This document shows positions 14,183-21,741 of a DNA stretch of 33,669 nt, in pieces (within the stretch, counting starts at the first letter, position 1; each line of letters begins with the position of its first letter). The notes under the pieces are model-generated. The model worked only from the letters and a program-made list of their open reading frames with translations, did no database searches and was not told the origin of the DNA. The translations under genes and the position numbers were made by a program. Origin of the DNA: Desulfovibrio sp. (lineage in GTDB: Bacteria; Desulfobacterota; Desulfovibrionia; Desulfovibrionales; Desulfovibrionaceae); assembly GCA_009773975.1 (NCBI GenBank), contig VSMX01000002.1, positions 1-33,669 on the forward strand, written 5' to 3'.

Positions 14183-14217
14183 GCTGTTTTAAAAATTTTG
14201 TCGCGTTTAATGATTTT

Positions 14218-14649
14218 TTACATTTCGCAAAGCTTGTCTCCAGGAATGATATGAAAGCCGTTTTTGGTCAGAAGCTCGATTGCCTGCTCAATCTTGTCGA
14301 AGCGGAAAATCATCACGGCCTTGTCCTGTTCGCCCTGCACAAAGGCATACATGTATTCAAGGTTGATGCCGTTGGCCGAAACAAGCTGCAAAACGGAATC
14401 CAGGCCGCCTGGCGAATCCGGAACCTCAACGGCCACAACCATAGTGCAGCCAAGGGTAAAGCCGCTGTTCTTGAGAAGGGTCTTGGCTTTTTCCTGGTCG
14501 CTGACAATAATGCGCAAAATGCCGAAATCGGACGTATCGGCCAGGGAAAGGGCGCGGATATTTATGCCGGCCCCCGCAAGGATGTGAATAACTTCCGCAA
14601 GGCGCCCGGCGCGATTTTCCAGAAATACTGAAAGTTGTTCGGCTTTCAT
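14218..14649 (-). CDS. Tandem ACT-domain protein
   Basis: A 143-residue cytoplasmic protein made of two ACT domains: about residues 3-68 (LSVFLENRAGRLAEVIHIL, then INIRALSLAD) and 72-140 (VVAVEVPDSPGGLDSVLQL, then INLEYMYAFV). There is no catalytic domain. Stand-alone ACT proteins bind amino acids and act as regulatory subunits or sensors; in desulfovibrios such a gene often accompanies a phenylacetate-CoA ligase, which is not seen here. The start at 14649 is 15 nt after the tatA stop with GGGAA upstream; an ATG at 14664 overlaps the tatA stop. The ligand cannot be told from sequence. Confidence 0.85.
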   Translation of the reverse strand: MKAEQLSVFLENRAGRLAEVIHILAGAGINIRALSLADTSDFGILRIIVSDQEKAKTLLKNSGFTLGCTMVVAVEVPDSPGGLDSVLQLVSANGINLEYMYAFVQGEQDKAVMIFRFDKIEQAIELLTKNGFHIIPGDKLCEM

Positions 14650-14664
14650 TTGATATTCCCGCAT

Positions 14665-14871
14665 TTATGATTTGTGACGGCTGTCTTCGGAATTTGCGCT
14701 GTTCTTTTTTTCTGCCGTGATGTCGATTTCATCCGGTTCGGAAGATGCATGGCGGAAATTGCGTATTGCGCGTCCCAGGCCGCCGCCGATCTCGGGCAGC
14801 TTCCTTGCCCCGAAAACAAGCAGAATAACCAGAAGAACAAGCAATATCTGGTAAGGTCCGATAGTACCCAT
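14665..14871 (-). CDS. tatA: Sec-independent translocase subunit TatA
   Basis: Pore-forming subunit of the twin-arginine system, exporting folded proteins such as periplasmic hydrogenases. 68 residues: a single N-terminal membrane helix (about 6-20), the FGxxKLPE hinge (FGARKLPEIGGGLG, residues 20-33), an amphipathic helix and a charged tail. GPYQILLVLLVILLVFG matches the TatA pattern, with a polar Gln in the helix. AGGGAGA is 6 nt upstream of the ATG at 14871. It has its own strong promoter and is followed by the ACT gene; tatB/tatC are not in the window. Confidence 0.93.
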   Translation of the reverse strand: MGTIGPYQILLVLLVILLVFGARKLPEIGGGLGRAIRNFRHASSEPDEIDITAEKKNSANSEDSRHKS

Positions 14872-14916
14872 ATTTTTCTCCCTGTGCAGGATAATATGTG
14901 TTTTCAAGCGTAGTTA

Positions 14917-14945
14917 AAGATAAGTCTTACTGTTGGCAGGGTCAA
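14917..14945 (-). promoter_or_regulatory. Promoter of tatA
   Basis: Minus strand TTGACC (14940-14945), 17-nt spacer, TATCTT (14917-14922); start near 14910, about 39 nt before the tatA ATG. Confidence 0.75.
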
Positions 14946-14993
14946 GAAAAAATAATCGGCCCGAATTTCATGCCATAAATGAAGATTCTTTTT

Positions 14994-15827
14994 CTACTTC
15001 AGCGCGAGCTTTATGGCGGAAGGCTTTGCGGCAAGGCGAAAGCCAGTTTCAATCATGGTTCTGGCCGCAATGCTCCTGGCGTCCTTGGTGTTCGCCCCCA
15101 AAACGACTGCCAGAAGCCGCGTCTTGCCGCGCTTCGCGGTGACAACCATATTATAGCCAGAAGCCACGGTCCAGCCTGTCTTGAGGCCGTCAACGCCGGG
15201 CACATTGCCAAGCAGGGCATTCGTATTGCGCAGGGCCGTCCCCCGATGCACAAGGTGGATTGTCTTGTGGAAGCGGGCAGCTTCCGGGTGGACGGCAAGA
15301 TAGGACCTGCACAATTTCATCATGTCGCGGGCGCTGGTTTTCTGGCCCGCCGCGGGCAGGCCCGTGGGATTTTTAAAGCGCGTCTTCGCAAGCCCGAGCT
15401 GCCTGGCCTTTCTGTTCATGGCATTGACAAATTTGCGGCAGTCCCCTCCTATGCCTTCGGCAACCGCCATGGCCGCGTCATTGCCGCTAACCACTGCCAT
15501 GCCCGAAAGCAGGCGCACCAGAGGCACTTTCTCGCCCCTGGCAAGATGCATGGATGAGCCGCCCACAGTGGCGGCGCTGGATCTTACGGTGAATTTCTTG
15601 TTAAGTGAAACTTTTTTGGCGCCTACCATGTCCAGAGCCAGGTACATGGTCATGATTTTGGTCAATGATGCCGGGGGGATGGGCTGGTCGGCATTTTTTT
15701 CATAAAGCACCTTGCCTGAGTCCATGTCCACCAGAATGGCCGATTTTGCGGGAATTCGGGCGGCCGCCTGGGACAGGTCGGGGTATAACTGAAACAGCAG
15801 TAAAAAAATCAGGAACAAAGCTTTCAT
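14994..15827 (-). CDS. D-alanyl-D-alanine carboxypeptidase (PBP5/PBP6 type, single domain)
   Basis: Trims the terminal D-Ala of peptidoglycan stem peptides in the periplasm. 277 residues: a signal peptide (MKALFLIFLLLFQLYPDLSQ, cleavage after about AAA at 21-23), then the serine-peptidase S11 motifs PASLTK (S54, K57), SGN (114-116) and KTG (216-218). The protein stops soon after the catalytic domain. The C-terminal beta domain and amphipathic anchor of E. coli DacA are absent, so it may be soluble. The ATG at 15827 overlaps the TGA of the upstream permease gene (ATGA), suggesting coupling. The longer in-frame start at 16205 lies inside the permease gene. Confidence 0.9.
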   Translation of the reverse strand: MKALFLIFLLLFQLYPDLSQAAARIPAKSAILVDMDSGKVLYEKNADQPIPPASLTKIMTMYLALDMVGAKKVSLNKKFTVRSSAATVGGSSMHLARGEKVPLVRLLSGMAVVSGNDAAMAVAEGIGGDCRKFVNAMNRKARQLGLAKTRFKNPTGLPAAGQKTSARDMMKLCRSYLAVHPEAARFHKTIHLVHRGTALRNTNALLGNVPGVDGLKTGWTVASGYNMVVTAKRGKTRLLAVVLGANTKDARSIAARTMIETGFRLAAKPSAIKLALK

Positions 15828-16930
15828 GCGCGCCGCCGATAGTAGTAATTGCCTTCTTCCACTGACTGGATTGCCAGGGCCAGAAGTATGGGCCCTGCAA
15901 TCAGCCCGACAGCCCCAAAGGCGTACAAGCCGCATAACATGGCCAGAATAAGCACAAAAAACGGAGCTTTGATGCCCTGCTTCAGAAAGAGCGGCCGCAG
16001 GACATTGTCTATGCCGGCCACAACAATGGTGCCCCAAAGTCCAAGACCGACAGCGGCCATCGTGTGGCCCGAAAACCAGAGCGAAAGGCAGAGCGGCAGC
16101 CAGACCAGGGCCGTGCCGATTGCCGGAATGGGCGCCACAAGCGTTGCCAGCATTCCCCAGAACGCGGGCTGGTTGATGCCGGCAACAGCAAAGGCGATGC
16201 CGCAAAGAGCGCCCTGCACAAGGGCCACGAAAACGATGCCGAACATGATGGCCCTGAGGGCCTTGTGGGCCGCCATGACAAAATGGGCGAGCATGACTTG
16301 CGGAATATTCAGTATCCTGCAGGCCAGCTTGCCTATAAGCGGCGAATAGACGCTGAAGATGACACTCAGGGTGAAAAAGAGGAAAAATGTCCAGAGCACG
16401 GTCATCGTGCCGCCAACAAAATCAAAACTGCGGCTTACAAGGATGCCGACCGCGTCCGTGAACATGGTGTCCAGGTTGGTGAGCGTTTCATTGATGATCT
16501 TTTCCAGCCTGGGGTATTCCGAAATCGCATCGCGGATTCTGTGGAAATACTCCACCCAGTCCGGCGGCAGCTGGAAATTGTTGGCCTGCAGCTCCCGCAG
16601 CTTGGCAAGTCCTGCGACGGCCTGCGGTGCGACCAGATAGACGAGGGCCGAAATCGGCACAAGCAGGCAAAGCACAAGCGTGAAAACGTATGCGGTAACC
16701 GGAAAATGCGTGGACCAACGCACAAGCAGACGGTTGAACCTGCCAGAGCCCTTGCCGGTTTCCAGCTTTTTGCGGAAATTGATTGTTCCGAGCCTGAGCC
16801 GCCTGTAAAATGGCAGTGTAAGGCAGGACATGGAGGCGGCCATGAACAGGGTTATCTGATTCGGCCACAGGAGGAGCAGCCAGGCAAATCCGGCAATCAA
16901 ATACAGAATACGCGGCAGATATGGCGGCAT
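15824..16930 (-). CDS. AI-2E/YdiK-family transporter
   Basis: A 368-residue membrane protein with about eight helices in the AI-2E-type permease layout: two short N-terminal helices (about 7-45), a helix near 80-105, a long periplasmic/cytosolic helical stretch (about 110-190), then five helices. Family segments include FVALVQGALCGIAFAVAG, LVAPIPAIGTALVWLP, GIDNVLRPLFLKQG and GPILLALAI near the end. The family includes TqsA (autoinducer-2 export) and Na+/H+ antiporters, so the substrate is unknown. The start at 16930 is chosen as the ATG directly before the first helix; the 22 codons upstream look non-coding. First gene of a pair with the carboxypeptidase. Confidence 0.85.
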   Translation of the reverse strand: MPPYLPRILYLIAGFAWLLLLWPNQITLFMAASMSCLTLPFYRRLRLGTINFRKKLETGKGSGRFNRLLVRWSTHFPVTAYVFTLVLCLLVPISALVYLVAPQAVAGLAKLRELQANNFQLPPDWVEYFHRIRDAISEYPRLEKIINETLTNLDTMFTDAVGILVSRSFDFVGGTMTVLWTFFLFFTLSVIFSVYSPLIGKLACRILNIPQVMLAHFVMAAHKALRAIMFGIVFVALVQGALCGIAFAVAGINQPAFWGMLATLVAPIPAIGTALVWLPLCLSLWFSGHTMAAVGLGLWGTIVVAGIDNVLRPLFLKQGIKAPFFVLILAMLCGLYAFGAVGLIAGPILLALAIQSVEEGNYYYRRRA

Positions 16931-17097
16931 GATATATCCGGGGTTGGAAGATTGGCAGGCCTGAATGTGATGTTCCTGGCCCGGCCGACGCTGCAAATTA
17001 CATCACTGATACAAAACGGCAGAAAACGACATTTCATAAGGCATGGTTTGCGAAATATTGAATTTTGGAAAAATCGGAAAAATTTTTTGCACAGGGC

Positions 17098-17126
17098 TTG
17101 ACTGGCAGCTTCAGAGAGCTTATAAA
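17098..17126 (+). promoter_or_regulatory. Promoter of tRNA-Val (and probably thrS)
   Basis: TTGACT (17098-17103), 17-nt spacer, TATAAA (17121-17126). The predicted start is near 17133, 8 nt before the tRNA. It has the same hexamers and spacing as the tRNA-Leu promoter. Confidence 0.85.
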
Positions 17127-17140
17127 GCTTTCTGCCTTGT

Positions 17141-17217
17141 AGGAGCGTAGCTCAGGTGGCCAGAGCACTTCCTTGACACGGAAGGGGTCAGCAGTTCAAG
17201 TCTGCTCGTTCCTACCA
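17141..17217 (+). tRNA. tRNA-Val (anticodon GAC)
   Basis: 77 nt. Acceptor AGGAGCG pairs with CGTTCCT (one G.U), then discriminator A and encoded CCA. D arm GCTC...GAGC; anticodon arm CTTCC-TTGACAC-GGAAG with anticodon GAC; T arm AGCAG-TTCAAGT-CTGCT. It precedes thrS by about 106 nt. Confidence 0.95.
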
Positions 17218-17279
17218 CTTTTTCGTTAACGACGGGGATTATCCCTGAAGCATATTGGCGTATGTCGCCAGGCATTTTT

Positions 17280-17310
17280 ATGGGGAGACTTGTCTCCCCA
17301 TTTGTTTTTG
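17280..17310 (+). terminator. Terminator between tRNA-Val and thrS
   Basis: TGGGGAGA / TCTCCCCA with loop CTTG (17281-17300), extended by one A-T pair, then TTTGTTTTTG. The thrS ribosome site begins within a few bases, so it either ends the tRNA transcript or acts as a leader control point for the translation-factor operon. No threonine-rich leader peptide precedes it. Confidence 0.75.
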
Positions 17311-17323
17311 TTGAGGAGAAAAA

Positions 17324-19282
17324 ATGGAAGGCCTCAATGTTGTTGTGGACGGCCAGAATGTGGAATTGCCGGAGCAGGCTGCGGTTGGAGAAGCCCTGAA
17401 AAAGGCCCTTTCCGGCAAGAAATTCAAAAGCGTGCTTGCGGGCAAGGTAAAATTGGGCGAAGGAGAAGAGATCCTGGATCTTTCCGCCAAAATTCCCAAT
17501 TCGGCTGTCGAAATCGAACCCGTGTTCGCGGATTCACAGGAAGGCCTGGCCATTCTCCGTCATTCCGCGGCCCATGTAATGGCGGCCGCTGTCAAGCATC
17601 TTTATCCCAATGCCAAAATTGCCATCGGCCCATCAATAGATAACGGTTTCTATTACGACTTTGATGTCGAAAAGCCCTTTTCCAGCGAGGATTTCGGGGC
17701 AATTGAAGCCGAAATGCGTAAAATTGTAGGGCAGGCGCTGCCTTTTGTGCGCGCCGAACTGCCGAAAGAAGAGGCTATTGCCCGCTTTGAGCAGGAAGAT
17801 GAGCCCTACAAGGCCGAAATCGCGGCCGGTCTGGCGGCGGAACTGCCGATTTCAACATATACCTGCGGCGATTTTACGGATTTGTGCAAAGGGCCCCATG
17901 TGCCGGACACAAGTTTCATCAAGGCCTGCAAGCTGATTTCCGCAGCGGGAGCCTACTGGCGCGGCGACGAAAAAAACCGCATGCTTTCAAGAATTTATGG
18001 CACTGCCTTTCCGGACGCGAAGACCCTTGCGGCCCACCTCGAAAAGCTTGAACAGGCAAAGGCCCGCGACCACCGAAAGCTTGGGCGCGAACTCTCGCTC
18101 TTTACCTTTCATGAGGATGTGGCGCCGGGCATGGTTTTCTGGCTGCCAAAGGGCATGATGGTCCGTACCGTGCTGGAGGATTTTTGGCGCAGGGAGCATT
18201 TGAGAAGGGGCTATGAAATCGTTCAGGGCCCGCAGCTTCTGCGCGTGGAAACCTGGCAGAAATCCGGCCATTACGATCATTATCGTGAAAATATGTATTT
18301 CACGAAGATTGAGGAAGACGAATACGGCATCAAGCCGATGAACTGCATTGGCCACATGCTGATTTACCGCCACGATATGCGCAGCTATCGCGATATGCCC
18401 CAGCGCTATTTCGAGCTTGGCGTAGTGCACAGGCACGAAAAAAGCGGCGTGCTGCACGGCCTTTTGCGCGTTCGGCAATTCACCCAGGACGATGCCCACA
18501 TACTCTGCGCGCCCGAACAGCTGGAAGGCGAGATCCTCGAAGTCATCCACCTGATTCGCGATTTGATGAATCTTTTTGGCTTTGAATTCAAGGTGGCGAT
18601 TTCTACAAGGCCCGGGGAAAGCATTGGCACGGACGAAGCCTGGGAACTGGCCACCAACGCCCTGATTGGCGCTGTGTCCAAGGCAGGCCTGCCATACGAG
18701 ATCAATGAGGGCGACGGCGCCTTTTACGGGCCAAAGATTGATGTGCGCCTTCTGGACTGCCTTGGCCGTGAATGGCAATGCTCCACAATTCAGGTGGATT
18801 TTACCCTGCCCGAGCGTTTCGACCTGACCTATACAGGCAGCGATGGCCAGAAACACAGGCCGGTAATGGTACACAGGGCCATCATGGGGTCTGTCGAACG
18901 CTTTATCGGCATCCTGATTGAACAGTATGCCGGCGCGCTGCCAACCTGGCTGGCGCCCGAACAGGCCAGAATCCTGACCGTTACGGAAGCGGCCGACGAA
19001 GCGGCCAAAAAAATGCGCACGTACCTGCTTGCCCAGGGCATACGCTGCGGCATTGACCTGCGTAATGAAAAACTTGGTTACAAGGTGCGCGAAGCGCAGC
19101 TGGCCAAGGTTCCATATATTTTGGTGATAGGTGAAAAGGAAGCGCAGGAGGGCGCGTGCAATGTGCGCTTGCGCAATGGTGAAAAACTGGGGCTGAAAAC
19201 CCTGGCGGAAACTGCGGAAATGATTCACGCCAACGCCAGGGAGCCCTTTAAAAAAGGAGGCATGACCTATAGCTTCGCCTAA
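17324..19282 (+). CDS. thrS: Threonyl-tRNA synthetase
   Basis: Charges tRNA-Thr. 652 residues, full length, with all four parts. N1/TGS domain: 1-62. N2 editing domain: about 63-230, with HSAAH at 80-84 and CGDFTDLCKGPHV near 181. Class II catalytic core: about 250-540, with zinc ligands Cys341 (MNCIGHM) and His392 (DDAHIL), a third His in the VHRAIMG segment, motif 2 RHEKSGVLHG and motif 3 GSVERFIGILIEQY. Anticodon-binding domain: about 545-652. AGGAG sits 6 nt before the ATG. The last codons carry the ribosome site and start of infC. Confidence 0.97.
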   Translation: MEGLNVVVDGQNVELPEQAAVGEALKKALSGKKFKSVLAGKVKLGEGEEILDLSAKIPNSAVEIEPVFADSQEGLAILRHSAAHVMAAAVKHLYPNAKIAIGPSIDNGFYYDFDVEKPFSSEDFGAIEAEMRKIVGQALPFVRAELPKEEAIARFEQEDEPYKAEIAAGLAAELPISTYTCGDFTDLCKGPHVPDTSFIKACKLISAAGAYWRGDEKNRMLSRIYGTAFPDAKTLAAHLEKLEQAKARDHRKLGRELSLFTFHEDVAPGMVFWLPKGMMVRTVLEDFWRREHLRRGYEIVQGPQLLRVETWQKSGHYDHYRENMYFTKIEEDEYGIKPMNCIGHMLIYRHDMRSYRDMPQRYFELGVVHRHEKSGVLHGLLRVRQFTQDDAHILCAPEQLEGEILEVIHLIRDLMNLFGFEFKVAISTRPGESIGTDEAWELATNALIGAVSKAGLPYEINEGDGAFYGPKIDVRLLDCLGREWQCSTIQVDFTLPERFDLTYTGSDGQKHRPVMVHRAIMGSVERFIGILIEQYAGALPTWLAPEQARILTVTEAADEAAKKMRTYLLAQGIRCGIDLRNEKLGYKVREAQLAKVPYILVIGEKEAQEGACNVRLRNGEKLGLKTLAETAEMIHANAREPFKKGGMTYSFA

Positions 19283-19814
19283 TGTGAGAGTACGGAGAGA
19301 TCCGCCACAGGACAGCTTGCGCCGTAATGACATGATTCGCGCCAAAGAGGTTCGGGTGATAGGTGCCGAGGGCGACCAGCTTGGCATACTGCCGCGCAAC
19401 GAGGCGGTTGCCATGGCCAGGGAAGCCGGAATGGATCTTGTTGAAGTGGCGGCAACAACCGACCCGCCTGTCTGCCGTATAATGGATTACGGCAAATTCA
19501 AATACGAACAGCAGAAAAAGAAGGCAGAGGCAAAAAAACGCCAGAGCGTGGTGCAGATCAAGGAAATCAAGGTTCGTCCCAAAACGGATGACCATGATTA
19601 CGACACCAAGATCCGGCACATCCGGCGTTTTCTGGAAGACGGCGACCGCTGCAAGGTCACGGTATTCTTCCGCGGCCGCGAAATTGTGCACAAGGATCGC
19701 GGTCTTGCCATTCTGGACAGGATGGTGCGGGATCTGGCGGACGTGGCCAAGCTTGAACAGGAGCCGCGCGCCGAAGGCCGTACCTTGCAGATGCTTCTCG
19801 TTCCCAAAAAATAA
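19269..19814 (+). CDS. infC: Translation initiation factor IF-3 (probable AUA start)
   Basis: Binds the 30S subunit, rejects non-AUG starts and prevents premature 70S joining. The body (RRNDMIRAKEVRVIGAEG; DLVEVAATTDPPVCRIMDYG linker; KEIKVRPKTDDHDYDTKI; GREIVHKD) covers both IF3 domains. The frame has no ATG before residue 17. A GTG at 19284 lacks a ribosome site, while AGGAGG at 19255-19260 lies 8 nt before an in-frame ATA at 19269, overlapping the thrS end by 14 nt. infC genes commonly use AUU/AUC/AUA starts so that IF3 limits its own synthesis. From ATA the protein is 181 residues. If GTG is used it is 176. Confidence 0.93.
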   Translation: MASPNVRVRRDPPQDSLRRNDMIRAKEVRVIGAEGDQLGILPRNEAVAMAREAGMDLVEVAATTDPPVCRIMDYGKFKYEQQKKKAEAKKRQSVVQIKEIKVRPKTDDHDYDTKIRHIRRFLEDGDRCKVTVFFRGREIVHKDRGLAILDRMVRDLADVAKLEQEPRAEGRTLQMLLVPKK

Positions 19815-19880
19815 GGCATTGCAGGAATAATTCTTTTACTGTAAAATACCTTTCCCAAAAAGTTTTCAAAGGAGACTACA

Positions 19881-20078
19881 ATGCCCAAGATCAAGACAAG
19901 GCGCGCTGCCGCCAAACGCTTTGAGCTTACTGGCAGCGGCAAATATAAAAGACGTCGCCAGAATTTGCGCCACATTCTGACCAAGAAGGCCCCGGGCCGC
20001 AAAATGCGTCTTGGCCAGCCGGCAGTTGTCGACAAGGCAAATGAAAAGGCTGTTAAAAGGATGCTGCCCAACGGCTAG
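19881..20078 (+). CDS. rpmI: 50S ribosomal protein L35
   Basis: 65-residue basic ribosomal protein with the L35 start MPKIKTRRAAAKRFELTGSG, the YKRRRQNLRHILTKK core and LGQPAVVDKA...VKRMLP. AAAGGAG lies 8 nt before the ATG. It sits in the usual infC-rpmI-rplT order, 66 nt after infC. Confidence 0.97.
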   Translation: MPKIKTRRAAAKRFELTGSGKYKRRRQNLRHILTKKAPGRKMRLGQPAVVDKANEKAVKRMLPNG

Positions 20079-20085
20079 AATTCAC

Positions 20086-20122
20086 GGACGGAAAACGGAA
20101 TCCGTCCTTTGATAATTGTTTT
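20086..20122 (+). terminator. Possible attenuator hairpin between rpmI and rplT
   Basis: GGACGGA / TCCGTCC (20086-20092, 20101-20107) with an 8-nt loop, followed by TTTGATAATTGTTTT. The T tract is interrupted, so termination is probably partial. A second hairpin, CCGGC-AAAT-GCCGG, follows at 20136-20149. Confidence 0.45.
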
Positions 20123-20198
20123 GGGATCCTACGTTCCGGCAAATGCCGGTGATTGAACTGGAATCGTTTTCAGCTTCTGATATTTATTTTGTTTTTTC

Positions 20199-20240
20199 CG
20201 CCTGGCGGGCTTTCCTCCGCCCTGGTTCAGGCGAAGGAGG
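20199..20240 (+). promoter_or_regulatory. Candidate L20 mRNA leader structure
   Basis: CGCCTG (20199-20204) pairs with CAGGCG (20228-20233), enclosing GGCGG/CCGCC (20204-20208, 20217-20221). CCTCC at 20214-20218 is complementary to the GGAGG of the rplT ribosome site (20236-20240), so the two folds compete. This suits feedback control by L20, known for rpmI-rplT operons, but is inference from pairing alone. Confidence 0.4.
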
Positions 20241-20248
20241 GTACGCGA

Positions 20249-20605
20249 ATGCGTGTAAAGAGAGGAGTAACAGCTCATCGTCGTCACAAAAAATTTCTGG
20301 ATCTTGCCAAGGGTTTTCGCGGAGCGAGAAGCCGCCTGTATCGCACGGCCAGGGAAGCGGTAGAGCGTTCCTGGCAGAATTCATTTGCCGGCCGCAAGCA
20401 GAGAAAGCGCGATTTCAGGGCGCTGTGGATCATGCGCGTCAATGCTGGCGCCAGGCAGAACGGCCTTTCCTACAGCCGCTTCATGCACGGCCTGAAGCTT
20501 GCCGGTATTGGCCTTGATCGCAAGGTTCTGGCGAATATTGCCGTTTATCACAAGGAAGATTTCGCCGCGATTGCCGAATTGGCGAAATCCGCTCTGGGCA
20601 AGTAG
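20249..20605 (+). CDS. rplT: 50S ribosomal protein L20
   Basis: 118-residue protein needed for early 50S assembly and often the autorepressor of its operon. Signature RVKRGVTAHRRHKKFLDLAK, then GFRGARSRLYRTAREAV and RDFRALWIMRVNAGARQNGL. The start at 20249 has AGGAGG 8 nt upstream; a 32-codon upstream extension in the same frame is hydrophobic, unlike L20, and is rejected. Confidence 0.97.
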   Translation: MRVKRGVTAHRRHKKFLDLAKGFRGARSRLYRTAREAVERSWQNSFAGRKQRKRDFRALWIMRVNAGARQNGLSYSRFMHGLKLAGIGLDRKVLANIAVYHKEDFAAIAELAKSALGK

Positions 20606-20634
20606 AGAGGGGCTTGTATTTTCACCTATTCTGT

Positions 20635-20653
20635 GGCGGCGTTTCACGCCGCC
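20635..20653 (+). other. Hairpin in the pheS leader
   Basis: GGCGGCG / CGCCGCC with loop TTTCA, followed by only three T. It lies between rplT and pheS and may be a pause or stabilising element; too few T for a confident terminator. Confidence 0.4.
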
Positions 20654-20685
20654 TTTGCCGAATCAGGGACGGCATCGGGGAAAAA

Positions 20686-21729
20686 ATGGATTTAATCAGA
20701 GAATTGGAAAGCCTGGCACCGGAACTTGAAAAAGGACTGGCCCAGGCTTCTTCATTGGAAAGCCTGGAAGAACTACGCATCGCCTGGCTTGGACGCAAGG
20801 GGCGCATAGCCGCCATCATGTCCGGCCTGCCAAAGCTTGACCCGGCCGAACGCCCAAAAGTGGGCCAGGCGGCTAACAGGGTCAAGGAAGAATGTTCCCG
20901 CCTGCTGGAAGAGGCGCGTAAAAGAATAGCCGGCAGCCAGGAAAAGAAAAGGCTTGAGCGCTTCGACCCATCCTTGCCCGGTCGTCCCGTCTGGCAGGGC
21001 TCCCTTCATCCTGTTACCCTGGTTACGGAAGAAATTTGCGACGTTTTCAACACGCTTGGTTTTGACATTGTCCAGGGGCCTGAAGTGGAAACCGACTACT
21101 ACAATTTCGAGGCCCTGAACATTCCAAGGGATCACCCGGCAAGGGATATGCAGGATACGCTTTATATTACGGAAAATATTGTCCTGCGCACCCATACTTC
21201 CCCCGTTCAGGCCAGAACCATGCTTTCCCGCAAGCCGCCTCTGGCTGTTGTCGCGCCGGGCAAGGTTTACAGGCGGGATTCCGACCTGACGCACACTCCC
21301 ATGTTTCATCAAATCGAAGGCCTGATGGTTGGCCAGGACATTACAATGGCCAATCTGCGCGGCATCCTGACAGCCTTTATCCAGGCCATTTTCGGCAAGC
21401 ATACAAAAGCCCGCTTCCGGCCAAGCTTTTTCCCCTTTACCGAACCTTCCGCGGAGGTTGATATCTCCTGCGTGATTTGCGGCGGCGCGGGGCATATCGG
21501 CAATGAGCCGTGCCGGGTCTGCAAAACAACGGGCTGGGTCGAGATTCTTGGCAGCGGCATGGTCGATCCCGCGGTTTTCAAGGCTGTTGGCTATCCGGAA
21601 GACATCAGCGGTTTCGCTTTCGGGCTCGGCGTGGAGCGTGTGGCCATGCTCAAATATGGCATAGACGATCTGCGGCTCTTCTTTGAAAACGATGCGCGCT
21701 TTCTCTCGCAGTTCGGGCAATATGCCTGA
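20686..21729 (+). CDS. pheS: Phenylalanyl-tRNA synthetase alpha subunit
   Basis: Catalytic subunit of the alpha2-beta2 enzyme. 347 residues: an N-terminal coiled coil (about 1-95, with RIAWLGRKGRIA) that contacts the tRNA, then the class II core with motif 1 HPVTLVTEEICDVFNTLGF, motif 2 VYRRDSDLTHTPMFHQIEG, and motif 3 GFAFGLGVERVAMLKYG with its FGLGVER core. The insert with CxxC pairs (ISCVICGGAGHIGNEPCRVC, near 265) is seen in many PheS proteins. Start at 20686 with CGGGGAA upstream; a 24-codon in-frame extension passes through a leader hairpin and is rejected. No phenylalanine leader peptide is seen in front of it. Confidence 0.96.
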   Translation: MDLIRELESLAPELEKGLAQASSLESLEELRIAWLGRKGRIAAIMSGLPKLDPAERPKVGQAANRVKEECSRLLEEARKRIAGSQEKKRLERFDPSLPGRPVWQGSLHPVTLVTEEICDVFNTLGFDIVQGPEVETDYYNFEALNIPRDHPARDMQDTLYITENIVLRTHTSPVQARTMLSRKPPLAVVAPGKVYRRDSDLTHTPMFHQIEGLMVGQDITMANLRGILTAFIQAIFGKHTKARFRPSFFPFTEPSAEVDISCVICGGAGHIGNEPCRVCKTTGWVEILGSGMVDPAVFKAVGYPEDISGFAFGLGVERVAMLKYGIDDLRLFFENDARFLSQFGQYA

Positions 21730-21741
21730 AGAGGACAGCCA

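Noticed and set aside
17218..17323. Threonine leader peptide or T-box upstream of thrS
   Set aside because: No Thr-rich frame, no T-box sequence and only about 106 nt; just a terminator hairpin is supported.
17987..19414. 475-codon open frame on the minus strand opposite thrS
   Set aside because: Shadow of the thrS/infC coding sequence; no family motifs, and the plus-strand frames are certain.
20606..20685. Phenylalanine leader peptide upstream of pheS
   Set aside because: The short frame here has two Phe but also passes through the hairpin, with no ribosome site; there is no terminator with a proper T run.
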